Assembly (NCBI RefSeq): GCF_018882205.1 | Contig: NZ_JACVOU010000002.1 | Coordinates: forward strand, 434,001-498,000 | Source: Polynucleobacter bastaniensis | GTDB lineage: Bacteria > Pseudomonadota > Gammaproteobacteria > Burkholderiales > Burkholderiaceae | Direction of reading: 5' to 3' | DNA: 64,000 nucleotides | Shown: positions 43,982 to 53,327 of the stretch, piece after piece | Layout of the letters: the number at the start of each line of letters is the position of its first letter | Position numbering within the stretch: position 1 is the stretch's first letter | The notes under the pieces: model-generated | Told to the model about the DNA's origin: nothing | Databases searched by the model: none | The model's input: only the letters and a program-made list of their open reading frames with translations | Program-made: the position numbers and the translations under genes

Positions 43982-45199
43982 ATGAGTAAGGCATGGGATG
44001 CCATTATTATCGGCGGTGGAGCTGCTGGACTCTTTTGTGCTAGTGTTGCTGGCCAGTTGGGCAAGAGGGTCTTGGTACTCGACCATGCTGATATCTTGTG
44101 CGAGAAAATTCGGATTAGCGGTGGGGGAAGATGTAACTTCACTAACTTGCATAGTAGTCCAGCAAATTTTCTATCCCTAAACCCCCACTTTGTAAAAAGT
44201 GCCTTAGCGCGCTATCCCGCAAAAGAATTTATCAAGTTAGTGCAGTCTTACCGCATTGCCTATCATGAGAAACATCAGGGTCAGTTATTTTGCGATGATT
44301 CAGCAAAGCAAATTATCGAGATGTTGCTTGCTGAATGCGCTAAAGGCCATGTCGATATCCGTCATCCAGTTGCAGTGCAATCGATTTCAAATGTAGCAGG
44401 GGAATGGACTATTAAAACCAATGCGGGTCATGAGAGAGCTAGATCATTAGTCATGGCAACTGGTGGTTTACCAGTCCCGGCAATTGGTGCAACAGCATAT
44501 TCCTTGGATATCGCGAAGCAATACGGACTGAATGTTATTGATCCACGTCCTGCACTGGTACCACTCTCATTTACATCTGGTGAATTTGATAATCTGATTG
44601 AATTGTCCGGCCTCAGCTTGCCGGTGCGTATTGCGGCAGGCTCCAAGGGAAAGCGTTATGGCGCGTGTCGCTTTAATGAGGATCTGCTCTTAACCCATAA
44701 AGGCCTCTCCGGACCTGCAGTGTTGCAGGCCAGTAGTTACTGGGCCGAAGGTGAGGAAATTCATGTTGATTGGTTAGGTGCAGTAGAGGCTCATGGTCAA
44801 TTTACTTGCGATGAATTATTTAATCACGAAGATAACCGCCTCAAGCTGACGGAAAATATCTTGGCTTCAGTAATGCCATTGCGCCTAGCAAAAGCATTTG
44901 CTGAGCAGAAAAACCTTCTTGGTAAAAAATGGGCTGAGGTTTCAAAAAAGGATCGTCAGTCACTTAAAGAACTCATTACCAATTGGTCAGTAAAGCCAGC
45001 TGGAACTCTGGGTTGGAAAAAAGCTGAAGTGATGTTGGGGGGTTTAGATACCAAAGAGCTTGACGGCCAAACGATGATGGCCCGAAATCATCCGGGTTTA
45101 TATTTCATTGGCGAGTGTGTTGATGTCACGGGTCATCTTGGCGGTCATAATTTTCAGTGGGCCTGGGCCAGTGGTTACGTTTGCGCACAATCGATCTAA
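43982..45199 (+). CDS. HI0933/YhiN-family NAD(P)/FAD-dependent oxidoreductase
   Basis: A 405-residue flavoprotein. It opens with IIGGGAAGLFCASVAG, followed by KIRISGGGRCNFTN (family motif), MATGGLPVPAIGATA and the C-terminal GLYFIGECVDVTGHLGGHNFQWAWASG, all diagnostic of the HI0933 family (YhiN). The physiological reaction is unknown. It follows the channel-like gene by 14 bp and may be co-transcribed. Confidence 0.9.
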   Translation: MSKAWDAIIIGGGAAGLFCASVAGQLGKRVLVLDHADILCEKIRISGGGRCNFTNLHSSPANFLSLNPHFVKSALARYPAKEFIKLVQSYRIAYHEKHQGQLFCDDSAKQIIEMLLAECAKGHVDIRHPVAVQSISNVAGEWTIKTNAGHERARSLVMATGGLPVPAIGATAYSLDIAKQYGLNVIDPRPALVPLSFTSGEFDNLIELSGLSLPVRIAAGSKGKRYGACRFNEDLLLTHKGLSGPAVLQASSYWAEGEEIHVDWLGAVEAHGQFTCDELFNHEDNRLKLTENILASVMPLRLAKAFAEQKNLLGKKWAEVSKKDRQSLKELITNWSVKPAGTLGWKKAEVMLGGLDTKELDGQTMMARNHPGLYFIGECVDVTGHLGGHNFQWAWASGYVCAQSI

Positions 45200-45226
45200 A
45201 GAGATTTTGAAGCATCAATAGACTAC

Positions 45227-45616
45227 TTAGTTTGGCTGATTTCTCATCCAGTCAGCTGTATTAAAAAAAGACTCCTCTAGCTGGGCGCCAACCTGACTAT
45301 TAATTCCACAGTCTTCCATTGCGCGATACATGCAAGCTAGCCATTGATTACGTTCTTTGAGACCAATCTTGAAGGGTAAGTGACGTGCGCGCAGCATGGG
45401 GTGGCCATGCTTTGGAGAGTAGACATCTGGACCGCCCATCCAGCCTGATAAAAATAGCTTGAGCTTATCTCTAGAGTTCGATAGATCCTGTGAATGTAGA
45501 TCTCGCAAGTCTGTAAAGGCCTCTTCTAGGGCCATCAAATCGTAGAATCGATCCACTAATTCTTCAAGCTTTGCAGCGCCGCCAATCATTTCGTACAGGT
45601 TTTTTCTTTCGCTCAT
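45227..45616 (-). CDS. Group II truncated hemoglobin
   Basis: A 129-residue globin. It starts MSERKNLYEMIGGAAKLEEL; the LFLSGWMGGPDVY and HPMLRARHLPFKIG segments hold the proximal histidine, and QWLACMYRAMED has the group II Trp(G8). I chose the start at 45616 after AGGGG. Group II globins bind O2, NO or peroxide and are linked to stress resistance. It is convergent with the flavoprotein gene. Confidence 0.9.
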   Translation of the reverse strand: MSERKNLYEMIGGAAKLEELVDRFYDLMALEEAFTDLRDLHSQDLSNSRDKLKLFLSGWMGGPDVYSPKHGHPMLRARHLPFKIGLKERNQWLACMYRAMEDCGINSQVGAQLEESFFNTADWMRNQPN

Positions 45617-45731
45617 ACCCCTAATTTTAATGCTAAGAGAGCAGGGAATTGGCAAGAATGTGATTTGGGTATAGAGTAGAAGTGTACTTTTTAATTGATC
45701 AGAATGTTTACTTAACTCAAGGAGAAATGCA

Positions 45732-46256
45732 ATGGACCATAAGGATATTCAAGCATGGCAACAGGAAAAGGCGAAGGAGCTATTCGCCTATTCCCATAAG
45801 TTATTAGATGCCGCCAAAGATCTGAGCGAGCATCATCTTGAAGAAATTCAGTGGGGCATGAAAAATGCCATGGAGAGCGCTAAGTCTGCCGCCAAAAATG
45901 ATCTTGCTAAGCTCAAAGAGCTTCAGGAGTTAGCTACCAAGGAAGCTGCAAAACGCGCCACTGTTTATCAAAAGAAAGTGAAATCTGTTCTCAAGGACAT
46001 TGGTGACAATGCGGCTGATGAAACCGAAAAGCATTTAGAGAAAGTTCGCAGCTCTTTAGTGACTTGGCTTGAGGATGCTGAAAGTAAATTGCCAGGACAT
46101 GCTGACAAGTTATCTAAGGTAGTTCATGATATGTCAACTGCTGGGCAGAAGATGTTTAAAGAGGGGCGAAAAATTGTGAACCAAGTAGCCGACACAGCAG
46201 AAAAGAATATCGAAGAGCATCTCAGAAAATCTTCAGATACAAGTAAGAAGAAGTAG
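45732..46256 (+). CDS. Phasin-like helical protein
   Basis: A 174-residue all-helical, lysine/alanine/glutamate-rich protein without signal peptide. Aromatic residues near residue 9 (AWQQEKAKELFAYSHKLLDAAK) and amphipathic heptad-like repeats resemble phasins, which coat polyhydroxyalkanoate granules. AAGGAG precedes the ATG and a strong terminator follows. A general coiled-coil stress protein is the alternative. Confidence 0.65.
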   Translation: MDHKDIQAWQQEKAKELFAYSHKLLDAAKDLSEHHLEEIQWGMKNAMESAKSAAKNDLAKLKELQELATKEAAKRATVYQKKVKSVLKDIGDNAADETEKHLEKVRSSLVTWLEDAESKLPGHADKLSKVVHDMSTAGQKMFKEGRKIVNQVADTAEKNIEEHLRKSSDTSKKK

Positions 46257-46281
46257 TTATTTTTTAACTAAGTTCTAAGGG

Positions 46282-46307
46282 GCCGCCAATTGATTGGCGG
46301 CTTTTTT
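46282..46307. terminator. Intrinsic terminator between phasin-like gene and small Trp-rich gene
   Basis: GCCGCCAAT, two-base loop and ATTGGCGGC form a nine-pair stem followed by TTTTTT on the plus strand. Confidence 0.9.
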
Positions 46308-46542
46308 ATACCCAGCCCTGCAACCAGGTATTGGTATCCTTAAGCTCACGCCAAGGAATGATTTGAGAATGTTGATCAAAAACAGCTTCTAGCACTACAA
46401 ACTCAATGGCCACCTCTGGTAACTCAGGCAGGATGACTTTGCTGACTAAAAAGTGTTTTCGCTTATGACTTGGTTTTACCGCTGTCCATTTGCTCAGCAG
46501 TAGTTTTTTGGGGCTAATTAGATTGAGTTCTTTAGAGCTCAT
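46306..46542 (-). CDS. Small Trp-rich conserved protein (TIGR02450 family)
   Basis: A 78-residue protein with SPKKLLLSKWTAVKPSHKRKHFLV, the typical opening of the TIGR02450 Trp-rich family, and tryptophans in IIPWREL and TWLQGWV. Its function is unknown. I start at MSSKELNL (46542), overlapping the preceding lipoprotein gene by 11 bp; the ATG at 46557 is possible. Confidence 0.7.
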   Translation of the reverse strand: MSSKELNLISPKKLLLSKWTAVKPSHKRKHFLVSKVILPELPEVAIEFVVLEAVFDQHSQIIPWRELKDTNTWLQGWV

Positions 46543-46825
46543 TACACTGAAATTCATTTGTGTTGCTGATGAGTTTGCCTGAGCTGGTCGTAAAGATATT
46601 GCTGGAGTCCTGTATTTGGGTAGGGCATTTCAGATCAAAATAACTCAGTGGACCAAGACTTCCACAGTAGTCGTACTGACGATTCTGAAACTGCATCTGT
46701 GCTTTTTTGAGAATCATCGGAGATTTACTCCCAGTGCTATCAGTGCACGACCAGGTAGTGTATGTTTCTCGCCCACATGCTGAGAGCCCTAAAGCCAGTA
46801 TCAAGAGGGGGATTGTTTTGTTCAT
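46532..46825 (-). CDS. Putative lipoprotein
   Basis: A 97-residue protein with a lipoprotein signal (KTIPLLILALGLSAC; lipid-bearing Cys near residue 17). The mature part contains paired cysteines (WSCTDSTGS, DYCGSLGP, DLKCPTQ, EFQCNEL) that may form disulfides. It is not recognised. The start at 46825 is 8 bp after the rhodanese gene stop on the same strand. Confidence 0.65.
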   Translation of the reverse strand: MNKTIPLLILALGLSACGRETYTTWSCTDSTGSKSPMILKKAQMQFQNRQYDYCGSLGPLSYFDLKCPTQIQDSSNIFTTSSGKLISNTNEFQCNEL

Positions 46826-46833
46826 CACTATGA

Positions 46834-48432
46834 TCAAAGTACCCAAAAGTGATGGGTGCCATCCTTGCCAAGCTGCTCTACCAAACCAAATTCCCAATCT
46901 AGGTAGGCCTGCATCGCGGCAGGATCAACGCTTGTTCCCTCGTATGGTCGTTTGTAGCGATCCATTGGGGGTGATGCTAAATGCGTAGCGCCTTTTTCAA
47001 TATCAAGACCAGCTTTGATCCATGCTGCATTACCTCCAGTCAACACGAATACTTCCGCCTGATTGAGAGATTGAGTGAGCGCTTGAATTTCTTGTGCAGC
47101 AAATATAGCTAAGTCACCTGTAGTGCTGGTGAGTACGTAGCGATTTGCTACGGGAAGATTCTTCAGAGCGCTAGCAAACTGAGAACGTAGTGCAAACCAA
47201 CTACCAGGAATATGGCCTTTGACATAATTTGCATGAGTGCTCAGATCGATGCAAATCGTCTTGGCATCATCTTTTAACCATGATGCAGCCGTTTTCGCAT
47301 CCACCATTTGAATATGAGGTGTTTGCGGCTGAGGTGCAATCCAGGCTCCTTTCTGCGTCAGATCCGATGCTTTGATGTCATCAATCACATAGACATCCCA
47401 AGCCATCTGGGCAAGCCATGAAGCTGGCATATTTGCTCTTACGCTAGCAGGATCAGATAAAACGATACGTGCACCACGAACAGGCGCTACCATTTCTGTT
47501 TCTTGAACCAATTGTCCGCCTGGTATTGACCGAAACCCAGGTAGGTGACCAGCTTCATATTCTTCAGGCGTTCTTGGATCAAAGAAATACGTAGTGCGCT
47601 CAGCCTGAGACTTCCATTGCTCGATATCGGCCAGCTTAACCCGCCTTACTCCAGCTTGATCAGCTACGCTACGTGCACGCTCTGCAGCTGTGGTAGCAGT
47701 ACTTTCACTTACCTCTTTGAATTTACGACTTTGCCCTTTATCTAGCTCCTGACCAGCTAAGGTCCAGCCAATCGTGCCATTGCGTAATGCATTGACTTCA
47801 TTTGGGATGCCAGCATTAATGAGCGATTGAGTGCCAATGATGCTACGTGTTCTACCTGCGCAATTGACGATGATCTTCGTCTTAGGATTGGGTGCTAATT
47901 CTGGAAGGCGCAAAACCAATTCGGCACCAGGGACGCTAATGCCAGTTGGAATGCTCATAGTTTGATATTCATCAAAGCGACGTACATCTACAACGACTAC
48001 ATCCTCCTTGTCGTCAATTAATTTCTTTACTTCTTGCGCTGACAGGGAAGGTGTGTGACGCTTTGATTCCACAAACTCACCAAAAGATTTACTCGGAACA
48101 TTTACATCTTTAAAGACCTCTCCACCAGCAGCCTTCCATGCTGTAACACCGCCTGCAAATACTGAAACATCGACATAGCCAAGTTTAGAGAGTCTTTTTG
48201 CTGCTAATTGCGCAAGCCCCTCGCCATCATCAAGCGTAACAATCGGCACATCTTTTCTGGGGAGCTTACTGAATGCATCAACCTCAATCCGTGACAGTGG
48301 GAGATTGGCAGCAAACAAAGGATGTTCTTGTGCATGAGGATCTTCTTCGCGAACATCTAATAGGGCAATTTCTTCTTTTTTAAGGAGCTTATTGCGGACA
48401 AATGCATAGTCTTGATTTTTGATAGACATCAT
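46834..48432 (-). CDS. Four-domain rhodanese-like sulfurtransferase
   Basis: A 532-residue protein of four tandem rhodanese domains (about 1-110, 125-235, 265-370, 385-500). Only the second has a catalytic-loop cysteine, Cys191 in VNCAGRTRSI; the others carry DDGEG, SDPAS and STTGD at the equivalent place and are probably structural or regulatory. No signal peptide is present, so it is cytoplasmic. It may transfer sulfur or phosphate-like groups; the physiological acceptor is unknown. The start is 48432 or 48429. Confidence 0.88.
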   Translation of the reverse strand: MMSIKNQDYAFVRNKLLKKEEIALLDVREEDPHAQEHPLFAANLPLSRIEVDAFSKLPRKDVPIVTLDDGEGLAQLAAKRLSKLGYVDVSVFAGGVTAWKAAGGEVFKDVNVPSKSFGEFVESKRHTPSLSAQEVKKLIDDKEDVVVVDVRRFDEYQTMSIPTGISVPGAELVLRLPELAPNPKTKIIVNCAGRTRSIIGTQSLINAGIPNEVNALRNGTIGWTLAGQELDKGQSRKFKEVSESTATTAAERARSVADQAGVRRVKLADIEQWKSQAERTTYFFDPRTPEEYEAGHLPGFRSIPGGQLVQETEMVAPVRGARIVLSDPASVRANMPASWLAQMAWDVYVIDDIKASDLTQKGAWIAPQPQTPHIQMVDAKTAASWLKDDAKTICIDLSTHANYVKGHIPGSWFALRSQFASALKNLPVANRYVLTSTTGDLAIFAAQEIQALTQSLNQAEVFVLTGGNAAWIKAGLDIEKGATHLASPPMDRYKRPYEGTSVDPAAMQAYLDWEFGLVEQLGKDGTHHFWVL

Positions 48433-48744
48433 TCTTTTCTGGATTAATTGTGGTGGCTAATTTAGGCGTAAATCTAAGGAAATATTCAATTTTCACGCAA
48501 GATATCCGACTAAAAATGCCTCGAAAGCATGGACTCGCCTTTTTTTAGAGGATAGGTCATAAACGGGGGATTTTTTGTTTTTTTAGGCGCATCTCCATTG
48601 TTTTTAATAGTTTTTCTCATTTTGAGGGATTTAGTCCATATAAGAGTTATCCCTAGGGCTGGACCTGTAATTCCCTGCTTTTTATGGGGATATACTATTT
48701 CCGAGCTCAATACTCAAACTTTAATTAAAGATCTAGGAGACATG
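48433..48744. promoter_or_regulatory. 312 bp divergent intergenic region
   Basis: It separates the rhodanese gene from the histone-like gene. It is rich in T-runs (TTTTTTT near 48542 and 48575) and has a TATACT at 48691-48696 that could be a -10 box for the downstream gene. I see no coding frame with a convincing start or composition here. Confidence 0.35.
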
Positions 48745-48933
48745 ATGTCACAACACGATACATTGTTGGCTGCTTTTGAAACTTACAAAGCAGAGAACGA
48801 AAAGTTTATTGAAAAGGGTGTCAAGGCATCTGCTGCTCGTGCTCGTAAAGCCTTGCAAGAAATTGCCGGTGCATGCAAAGAGCGTCGCAAAGAAATTACT
48901 GCTACCAAAGAAGCTATGGAAGCTAAGAAGTAA
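48745..48933 (+). CDS. Small basic histone H1-like nucleoid protein
   Basis: A 62-residue lysine/alanine-rich helical protein (MSQHDTLLAAFETYKAENEK at the start, then KASAARARKALQEIAG). It resembles short bacterial H1-like proteins of betaproteobacteria that bind DNA. The ATG at 48745 has AGGAG five bases upstream; the ATG at 48742 is too near. The long AT-rich upstream region suggests strong regulated expression. Confidence 0.6.
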   Translation: MSQHDTLLAAFETYKAENEKFIEKGVKASAARARKALQEIAGACKERRKEITATKEAMEAKK

Positions 48934-48957
48934 CTCTTCTTAACTTAAATTGAATTC

Positions 48958-48992
48958 AGCCTGGCCCCCACAAGGAGCCGGGCTTTATTTTT
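48958..48992 (+). terminator. Intrinsic terminator after the histone-like gene
   Basis: AGCCTGGC and GCCGGGCT pair with one G-T pair around 11 bases, followed by TTATTTTTA. Confidence 0.7.
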
Positions 48993-49284
48993 ATAGGCTG
49001 ACAGAAAATAAAGTGAGCTTCATGGCTTTGCTGCGAATTGCTAGTAAGTTTTGATACTCAGGGCTATTGGCCCATGATTCTGAGTGCTCTAGATCTGGGA
49101 ACTCCAGCTCTACAACAGCGCTAAAGGAATCGCACTTCAATTCATTCCATAAAAATGTATTTAAGGAGCCACGAGAGATGATCTTGCCCTGATAGAGGCT
49201 GACTGTATCTCCTACTTGCGATCGGTACTCCTCAAAAGCCTCAAGATCATTTAGCTGAATCAGACCAATTACCCTAATAGTCAT
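48991..49284 (-). CDS. DUF1330 family protein
   Basis: A 97-residue protein of the dimeric alpha-beta barrel type. The segment VIGLIQLNDLEAFEEYRSQVG and the later VVELEFPDLEHSESWANSPEYQNLLAIR, which holds the SxEY-like motif, are characteristic of DUF1330. The ATG at 49284 follows GGAGAATGAA. The function is unknown. Confidence 0.78.
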   Translation of the reverse strand: MTIRVIGLIQLNDLEAFEEYRSQVGDTVSLYQGKIISRGSLNTFLWNELKCDSFSAVVELEFPDLEHSESWANSPEYQNLLAIRSKAMKLTLFSVSL

Positions 49285-49368
49285 TTCATTCTCCAAAAAT
49301 TGATCAAGCTCGTTTATTAGCAAGCTATAGTGAGATATTAAAACTTTACTGTTTCATACGAGGCGCTT

Positions 49369-50250
49369 ATGAAAGTCGCATTTTTAGGTTTAGGCAATAT
49401 GGGTCTTCCTATGGCCCTCAATTTAGTTAAAGCAGGTCACCAGGTTCATGGATTTGATCTCGTTCAGGCGCAACTAGATGCGTTTAAGGCTGGCGGTGGA
49501 TTCCCTGTGCTGAGTGCATCCGACGCCGTTGCTGATGCAGATGCCATTATTAGTATGCTCCCAGCCTCACGGCATGTTGAGGCTTTGTACTTGGGTAATT
49601 CTGGCTTGCTTGCTGTAGCCAATCCCAAGTCTTTACTCATCGACTGCTCCACGATTTCTCCTAAGGTAGCGCAAGCTGTGGCCGCCCAAGCAAAAGCTAA
49701 AGGCTTTGCCATGATTGATGCACCAGTGTCCGGTGGAACTGCAGGGGCCCAAGCAGCAACCTTAACCTTCATGGTGGGCGGGGAGAGTATTGATGTTGAC
49801 CGAGCTCGACCATTGCTAGAGAAGATGGGTAAGAATATCTTTCATGCAGGTCCAAGTGGCAGTGGCCAAACCGTGAAGGTCTGCAACAACATGCTCTTAG
49901 GCATTCAGATGCTCGGCACGAGTGAGGCATTACGCCTAGGTATAGCTAACGGCATGGACCCGAAGGTGCTCTCCGACATTATATCCAAGAGCTCTGGCCG
50001 TAACTGGGCCTTAGAGCTCTACAACCCTTGTCCTGGGGTAATGGAGAACGTGCCATCCTCAAAAGGCTATGCGGGTGGCTTTGGTGTAGATCTGATGTTG
50101 AAAGATCTCGGCTTAGCTACTGAGAATGCAAGTGACTTAGATGCGAGCGTTCCACTTGGAGAGTTGGCCCGCAAACTCTACGAAGCCCACAGCAAAGCTG
50201 GCAATGGGCAGCTCGATTTTTCTAGTGTATTTAATCTCAAGCTAGTTTGA
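49369..50250 (+). CDS. mmsB: 3-hydroxyisobutyrate dehydrogenase
   Basis: A 293-residue beta-hydroxyacid dehydrogenase. The NAD motif GLGNMGLPMALNLVKAGH is at residues 6-23, DAPVSGGTAGA (substrate loop) near 123, GPSGSGQTVKVCNNM (catalytic Lys) near 161, and KDLGLA near 243. This matches 3-hydroxyisobutyrate dehydrogenase of valine breakdown; tartronate semialdehyde reductase is the alternative. No valine-degradation partners are adjacent. Confidence 0.87.
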   Translation: MKVAFLGLGNMGLPMALNLVKAGHQVHGFDLVQAQLDAFKAGGGFPVLSASDAVADADAIISMLPASRHVEALYLGNSGLLAVANPKSLLIDCSTISPKVAQAVAAQAKAKGFAMIDAPVSGGTAGAQAATLTFMVGGESIDVDRARPLLEKMGKNIFHAGPSGSGQTVKVCNNMLLGIQMLGTSEALRLGIANGMDPKVLSDIISKSSGRNWALELYNPCPGVMENVPSSKGYAGGFGVDLMLKDLGLATENASDLDASVPLGELARKLYEAHSKAGNGQLDFSSVFNLKLV

Positions 50251-50254
50251 AATT

Positions 50255-50274
50255 GGGCTATTCAATGCAGCCCA
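50255..50274. terminator. Weak hairpin between convergent genes
   Basis: GGGCT and AGCCC form a five-base stem with a nine- to ten-base loop in the 39 bp gap between mmsB and the DEAD-box gene. There is no T-run, so it is weak. Confidence 0.3.
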
Positions 50275-50289
50275 TCTCAAACTCTGCAT

Positions 50290-51585
50290 TTATCGATTAA
50301 AGCTGCGTTTGGGCGGGCTACTACGTTTAGCTCCAGGTCTGGCTCCGCCATTTTCACTACCAATACCACCGCCAGCATTGCCTGGTCTAGGTTTTCTGGA
50401 TTGCTGGTGTTGCTGGCTTCGTAATTGGATTGGTTGTGCCACGGCATTCGGATCTGGCTCAAATCCAGCGATCACTTCCCGCGGTAGCTTTTGCTTAATG
50501 AGTTTTTCAATATCTCGAAGCATCTCATGTTCGTCAACGCAGACTAAAGAAACCGCAACTCCGTTTGAGCCAGCTCTACCAGTTCTACCAATGCGGTGAA
50601 CATAATCCTCGGAGACATTTGGTAGGTCGTAGTTCACAACGTGAGGTAGTTGATCAATATCGATACCGCGTGCAGCAATATCAGTAGCTACTAGAACAGT
50701 GATTTTCCCATCCTTAAATTCTGCCAAAGCTTTGGTACGTGCACTTTGACTCTTATTGCCATGAATCGCCATGGCGGTGATGCCATCTTTCTCAAGCTGA
50801 GTCACTAATTTATTGGCACCATGCTTGGTACGAGTAAACACGAGAACTTGTTGCCACTGATTTATTTTAATCAGATGCGCTAACAAAGGACGTTTTTGGT
50901 TTCTATCGACCGGGTGGATGAGTTGGGCAATAGCGTCATTGGTGCTGTTCCTCCGCGCTACTTCAATTAATGCTGGTGAATTCAGCAAGCCATCCGCTAA
51001 GGCTTTAATCTCAGTAGAGAAGGTCGCTGAAAACAGTAAGTTCTGACGTTGCTTTGGCAATGCTGCCAAGATCTTTTTAATATCTCGCAAGAAGCCCATA
51101 TCTAACATGCGATCTGCTTCATCCAAAACCAGAATTTCAATATTGGCAAGTGATACACAGTTCTGCGACATCAGGTCAAGCAAGCGACCCGGTGTTGCTA
51201 CTAAGATATCAAGTCCTGCAGCAATAGCTTTAATTTGCGGGTTAGCGCCGACGCCACCAAATATAACGGTGGATTTAAGGCCAGTATATTTGCCGTAGGT
51301 CACGACGGACTCTTGAACCTGTGCAGCTAGTTCGCGGGTGGGGGTCAAAATCAATACACGTAATTGACGTTTGCCGCCAGCCTGAGAAGTGCTGCTTAAG
51401 CGCTGCAGAATTGGTAGGGTAAAGCCGGCAGTTTTACCGGTGCCAGTTTGAGCGGCGGCAAGTAAATCGCCACCCTTCAATACAGCAGGGATTGATTTTT
51501 CTTGAATGGGGGTAGGGCTGGTATAGCCTTCCTCGCTAATTGCGCGAAGAATAGGTTCTGATAAACCAAGATCTTTAAATAACAT
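50290..51585 (-). CDS. DEAD-box RNA helicase (RhlE-like)
   Basis: A 431-residue helicase. Q motif [14 protein letters not shown] with GYTSPTPIQ, Walker [22 protein letters not shown] and [10 protein letters not shown] are all in order, and the C-terminal tail is Gln/Arg/Gly-rich ([17 protein letters not shown]) as in RhlE-type proteins that unwind structured RNA in the ribosome or degradosome. The start is the ATG at 51585; the TTG at 51594 is also possible. Confidence 0.92.
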   Translation of the reverse strand: MLFKDLGLSEPILRAISEEGYTSPTPIQEKSIPAVLKGGDLLAAAQTGTGKTAGFTLPILQRLSSTSQAGGKRQLRVLILTPTRELAAQVQESVVTYGKYTGLKSTVIFGGVGANPQIKAIAAGLDILVATPGRLLDLMSQNCVSLANIEILVLDEADRMLDMGFLRDIKKILAALPKQRQNLLFSATFSTEIKALADGLLNSPALIEVARRNSTNDAIAQLIHPVDRNQKRPLLAHLIKINQWQQVLVFTRTKHGANKLVTQLEKDGITAMAIHGNKSQSARTKALAEFKDGKITVLVATDIAARGIDIDQLPHVVNYDLPNVSEDYVHRIGRTGRAGSNGVAVSLVCVDEHEMLRDIEKLIKQKLPREVIAGFEPDPNAVAQPIQLRSQQHQQSRKPRPGNAGGGIGSENGGARPGAKRSSPPKRSFNR

Positions 51586-51692
51586 AGGGGCCAAATAAAT
51601 ATTGACCCGTATTCAATTAAACGACTATCCCGGCCAATGGGGTGAGCTGCCACACTTGCAGTGTTTGCAGAAAGAGTCGCTATTTTAAGCTA

Positions 51693-52271
51693 TCAGGCCG
51701 CATTCCAAAGATTTGGCGTTACCGAATTGGCATACCCCGAGATAAATAATTTTTCTGAACCTATAAGCGGATCAAATACAGCTCGTTCGATACGGCCAAT
51801 GTTTCCACCATAAACATGGATGCTAATGGAGGTTTGGTCGCTCAGGGCATTCTCAACTATGTGGATGTCATGTGTATTGGGAGATACAGTGGCTACTTGG
51901 CCTGGATCGCAAATAAAGGACCCATCAGCTTGATAGCTAGCATTAGACTGACGGTAATAGTTAGTACTGCGTTCTTGCCCGCGCAACTGACCAATCATTC
52001 CCCAAACGGTATGGTTATGCAGCGGTGTCTTTTGACCCGGACCCCACACAAAGCTCACTACTGAAAAGCGATCCAATGGATCTGCATACAGCAAGTATTG
52101 CTGGTAATACTGTGGATGGGGTTTGCAAAATTCCTCTGATAGCCAGTCATCAGACTGGATTAAGTTTTCTAAGAGTTGCTTACCCTTGGAAAAAATGATC
52201 TCTTCACTAGGATTGGTCTCCAGTAGCGTCGCGAGACCTTTCACAAAACTCAGTAATTTTCCTTCTTGCAT
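51693..52271 (-). CDS. Cysteine dioxygenase family protein
   Basis: A 192-residue cupin of the cysteine dioxygenase type I family. The metal-binding PLHNHTVWGMIGQLRG (two histidines) and the distal HDIHIVEN fit the iron ligand set. The family oxidises cysteine or 3-mercaptopropionate to the sulfinic acid; the bacterial group with a Gly/Arg in place of the Cys-Tyr link is common, so the thiol substrate is uncertain. Confidence 0.87.
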   Translation of the reverse strand: MQEGKLLSFVKGLATLLETNPSEEIIFSKGKQLLENLIQSDDWLSEEFCKPHPQYYQQYLLYADPLDRFSVVSFVWGPGQKTPLHNHTVWGMIGQLRGQERSTNYYRQSNASYQADGSFICDPGQVATVSPNTHDIHIVENALSDQTSISIHVYGGNIGRIERAVFDPLIGSEKLFISGYANSVTPNLWNAA

Positions 52272-52292
52272 ACATGCTCCTAAATTGAGGTC

Positions 52293-52712
52293 TTATTGAT
52301 CGGCTGCAAATAGCCAATCGGGAAGTCCCTTAGGTTTAAGGGTGGTAGTATCCACACAAACAATATGCAGAACAGCGCTGGCAATCAGCTCCGGCTCGCT
52401 ACCTGTAACAATCCGCTTAGCAGTTTGCTTCACTGCAATTTGAGTGCGACCACGATGTTCAATGATTTGATCAATACTGAACAGATCATCTAAGCGTCCC
52501 GGCCTATGAAAGTTCATAGTGATCTCACGAACGGGAAGAAGAATACCAAACTCATTGACTAATTTTGTTGGACTTAAGCCTCTTTGCTGAAGCCATTCTG
52601 AGCGACTGCGCTCAAAGATCTCTAAATAACGGGCGTGATACACAAAGCCTGCTGCATCCGTATCGGAGTAGCAAACACGAAAAAGGAAAGGCGGGTGATT
52701 AGTCTGAGTCAT
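52293..52712 (-). CDS. Acyl-CoA thioesterase (YbgC/4-hydroxybenzoyl-CoA thioesterase type)
   Basis: A 139-residue hotdog-fold protein. YSDTDAAGFVYHARYLEIFERSR (residues 15-37), with catalytic Asp18, marks the YbgC/4HBT group that hydrolyses short or aromatic acyl-CoAs. It sits between the GNAT and cysteine dioxygenase genes on the same strand with short gaps, so it is in an operon-like series. Confidence 0.88.
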   Translation of the reverse strand: MTQTNHPPFLFRVCYSDTDAAGFVYHARYLEIFERSRSEWLQQRGLSPTKLVNEFGILLPVREITMNFHRPGRLDDLFSIDQIIEHRGRTQIAVKQTAKRIVTGSEPELIASAVLHIVCVDTTTLKPKGLPDWLFAADQ

Positions 52713-52719
52713 GGTAATT

Positions 52720-53184
52720 TCAATACTGTTGGATACGTAGAATCATATCGCGATGTGGGATGCCGGCTTCCTCATAAACATCACCTTGAGCAATAAACCC
52801 AAATTGCTCATAAAACGGGATCACGGATACCTGTGCATGTAACTCGACTTGTTTGATTTCTTGGGATTGGGATGCTTTAAGTAAACCCTTCAGCAGTTTT
52901 TTACCAATACCTTGCCCTCGATGCTTTGGCAATACCGCCATGCGTCCAATTCTTCCAATGCTTCCAACACTCCCAGATAGAGTAACCAGACGAGCTGTAC
53001 CGATGCATTCTGGGCCTGCATAGGCAAGTGCATGCTGAGCATTGAGGTCGAATTCATCGAGCTCCATCTCTTCTGGAACGCCTTGCTCCTCAACAAAGAC
53101 GCACTTTCGAATGGGGTAAGCATCTAGCTTGGCATCCTGCCAGGTTTTAAGCAGGATTACGATAGGGGTCTGCGAATGAGTCAT
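52720..53184 (-). CDS. GNAT family N-acetyltransferase
   Basis: A 154-residue acetyltransferase of the ElaA-like group. The substrate-side IRKCVFVEEQGVPEEMELDEFD and the acetyl-CoA loop PKHRGQGIGKKLLKGL are clear. The acceptor is unknown. It is first in a three-gene minus-strand series with thioesterase and cysteine dioxygenase genes. Confidence 0.88.
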   Translation of the reverse strand: MTHSQTPIVILLKTWQDAKLDAYPIRKCVFVEEQGVPEEMELDEFDLNAQHALAYAGPECIGTARLVTLSGSVGSIGRIGRMAVLPKHRGQGIGKKLLKGLLKASQSQEIKQVELHAQVSVIPFYEQFGFIAQGDVYEEAGIPHRDMILRIQQY

Positions 53185-53327
53185 AAAGGCTTCTAATGTA
53201 GCAAATTGGACCCATTTAAAGTGTAAATATGATCTCTAAGACTTAAAAGTAACTCACTTCATGGTTAGAATGAATCGGAGGTGTCAGAGACTGGCACTCC
53301 TTAAAAAACCTTTATTTAGGAGTTATC

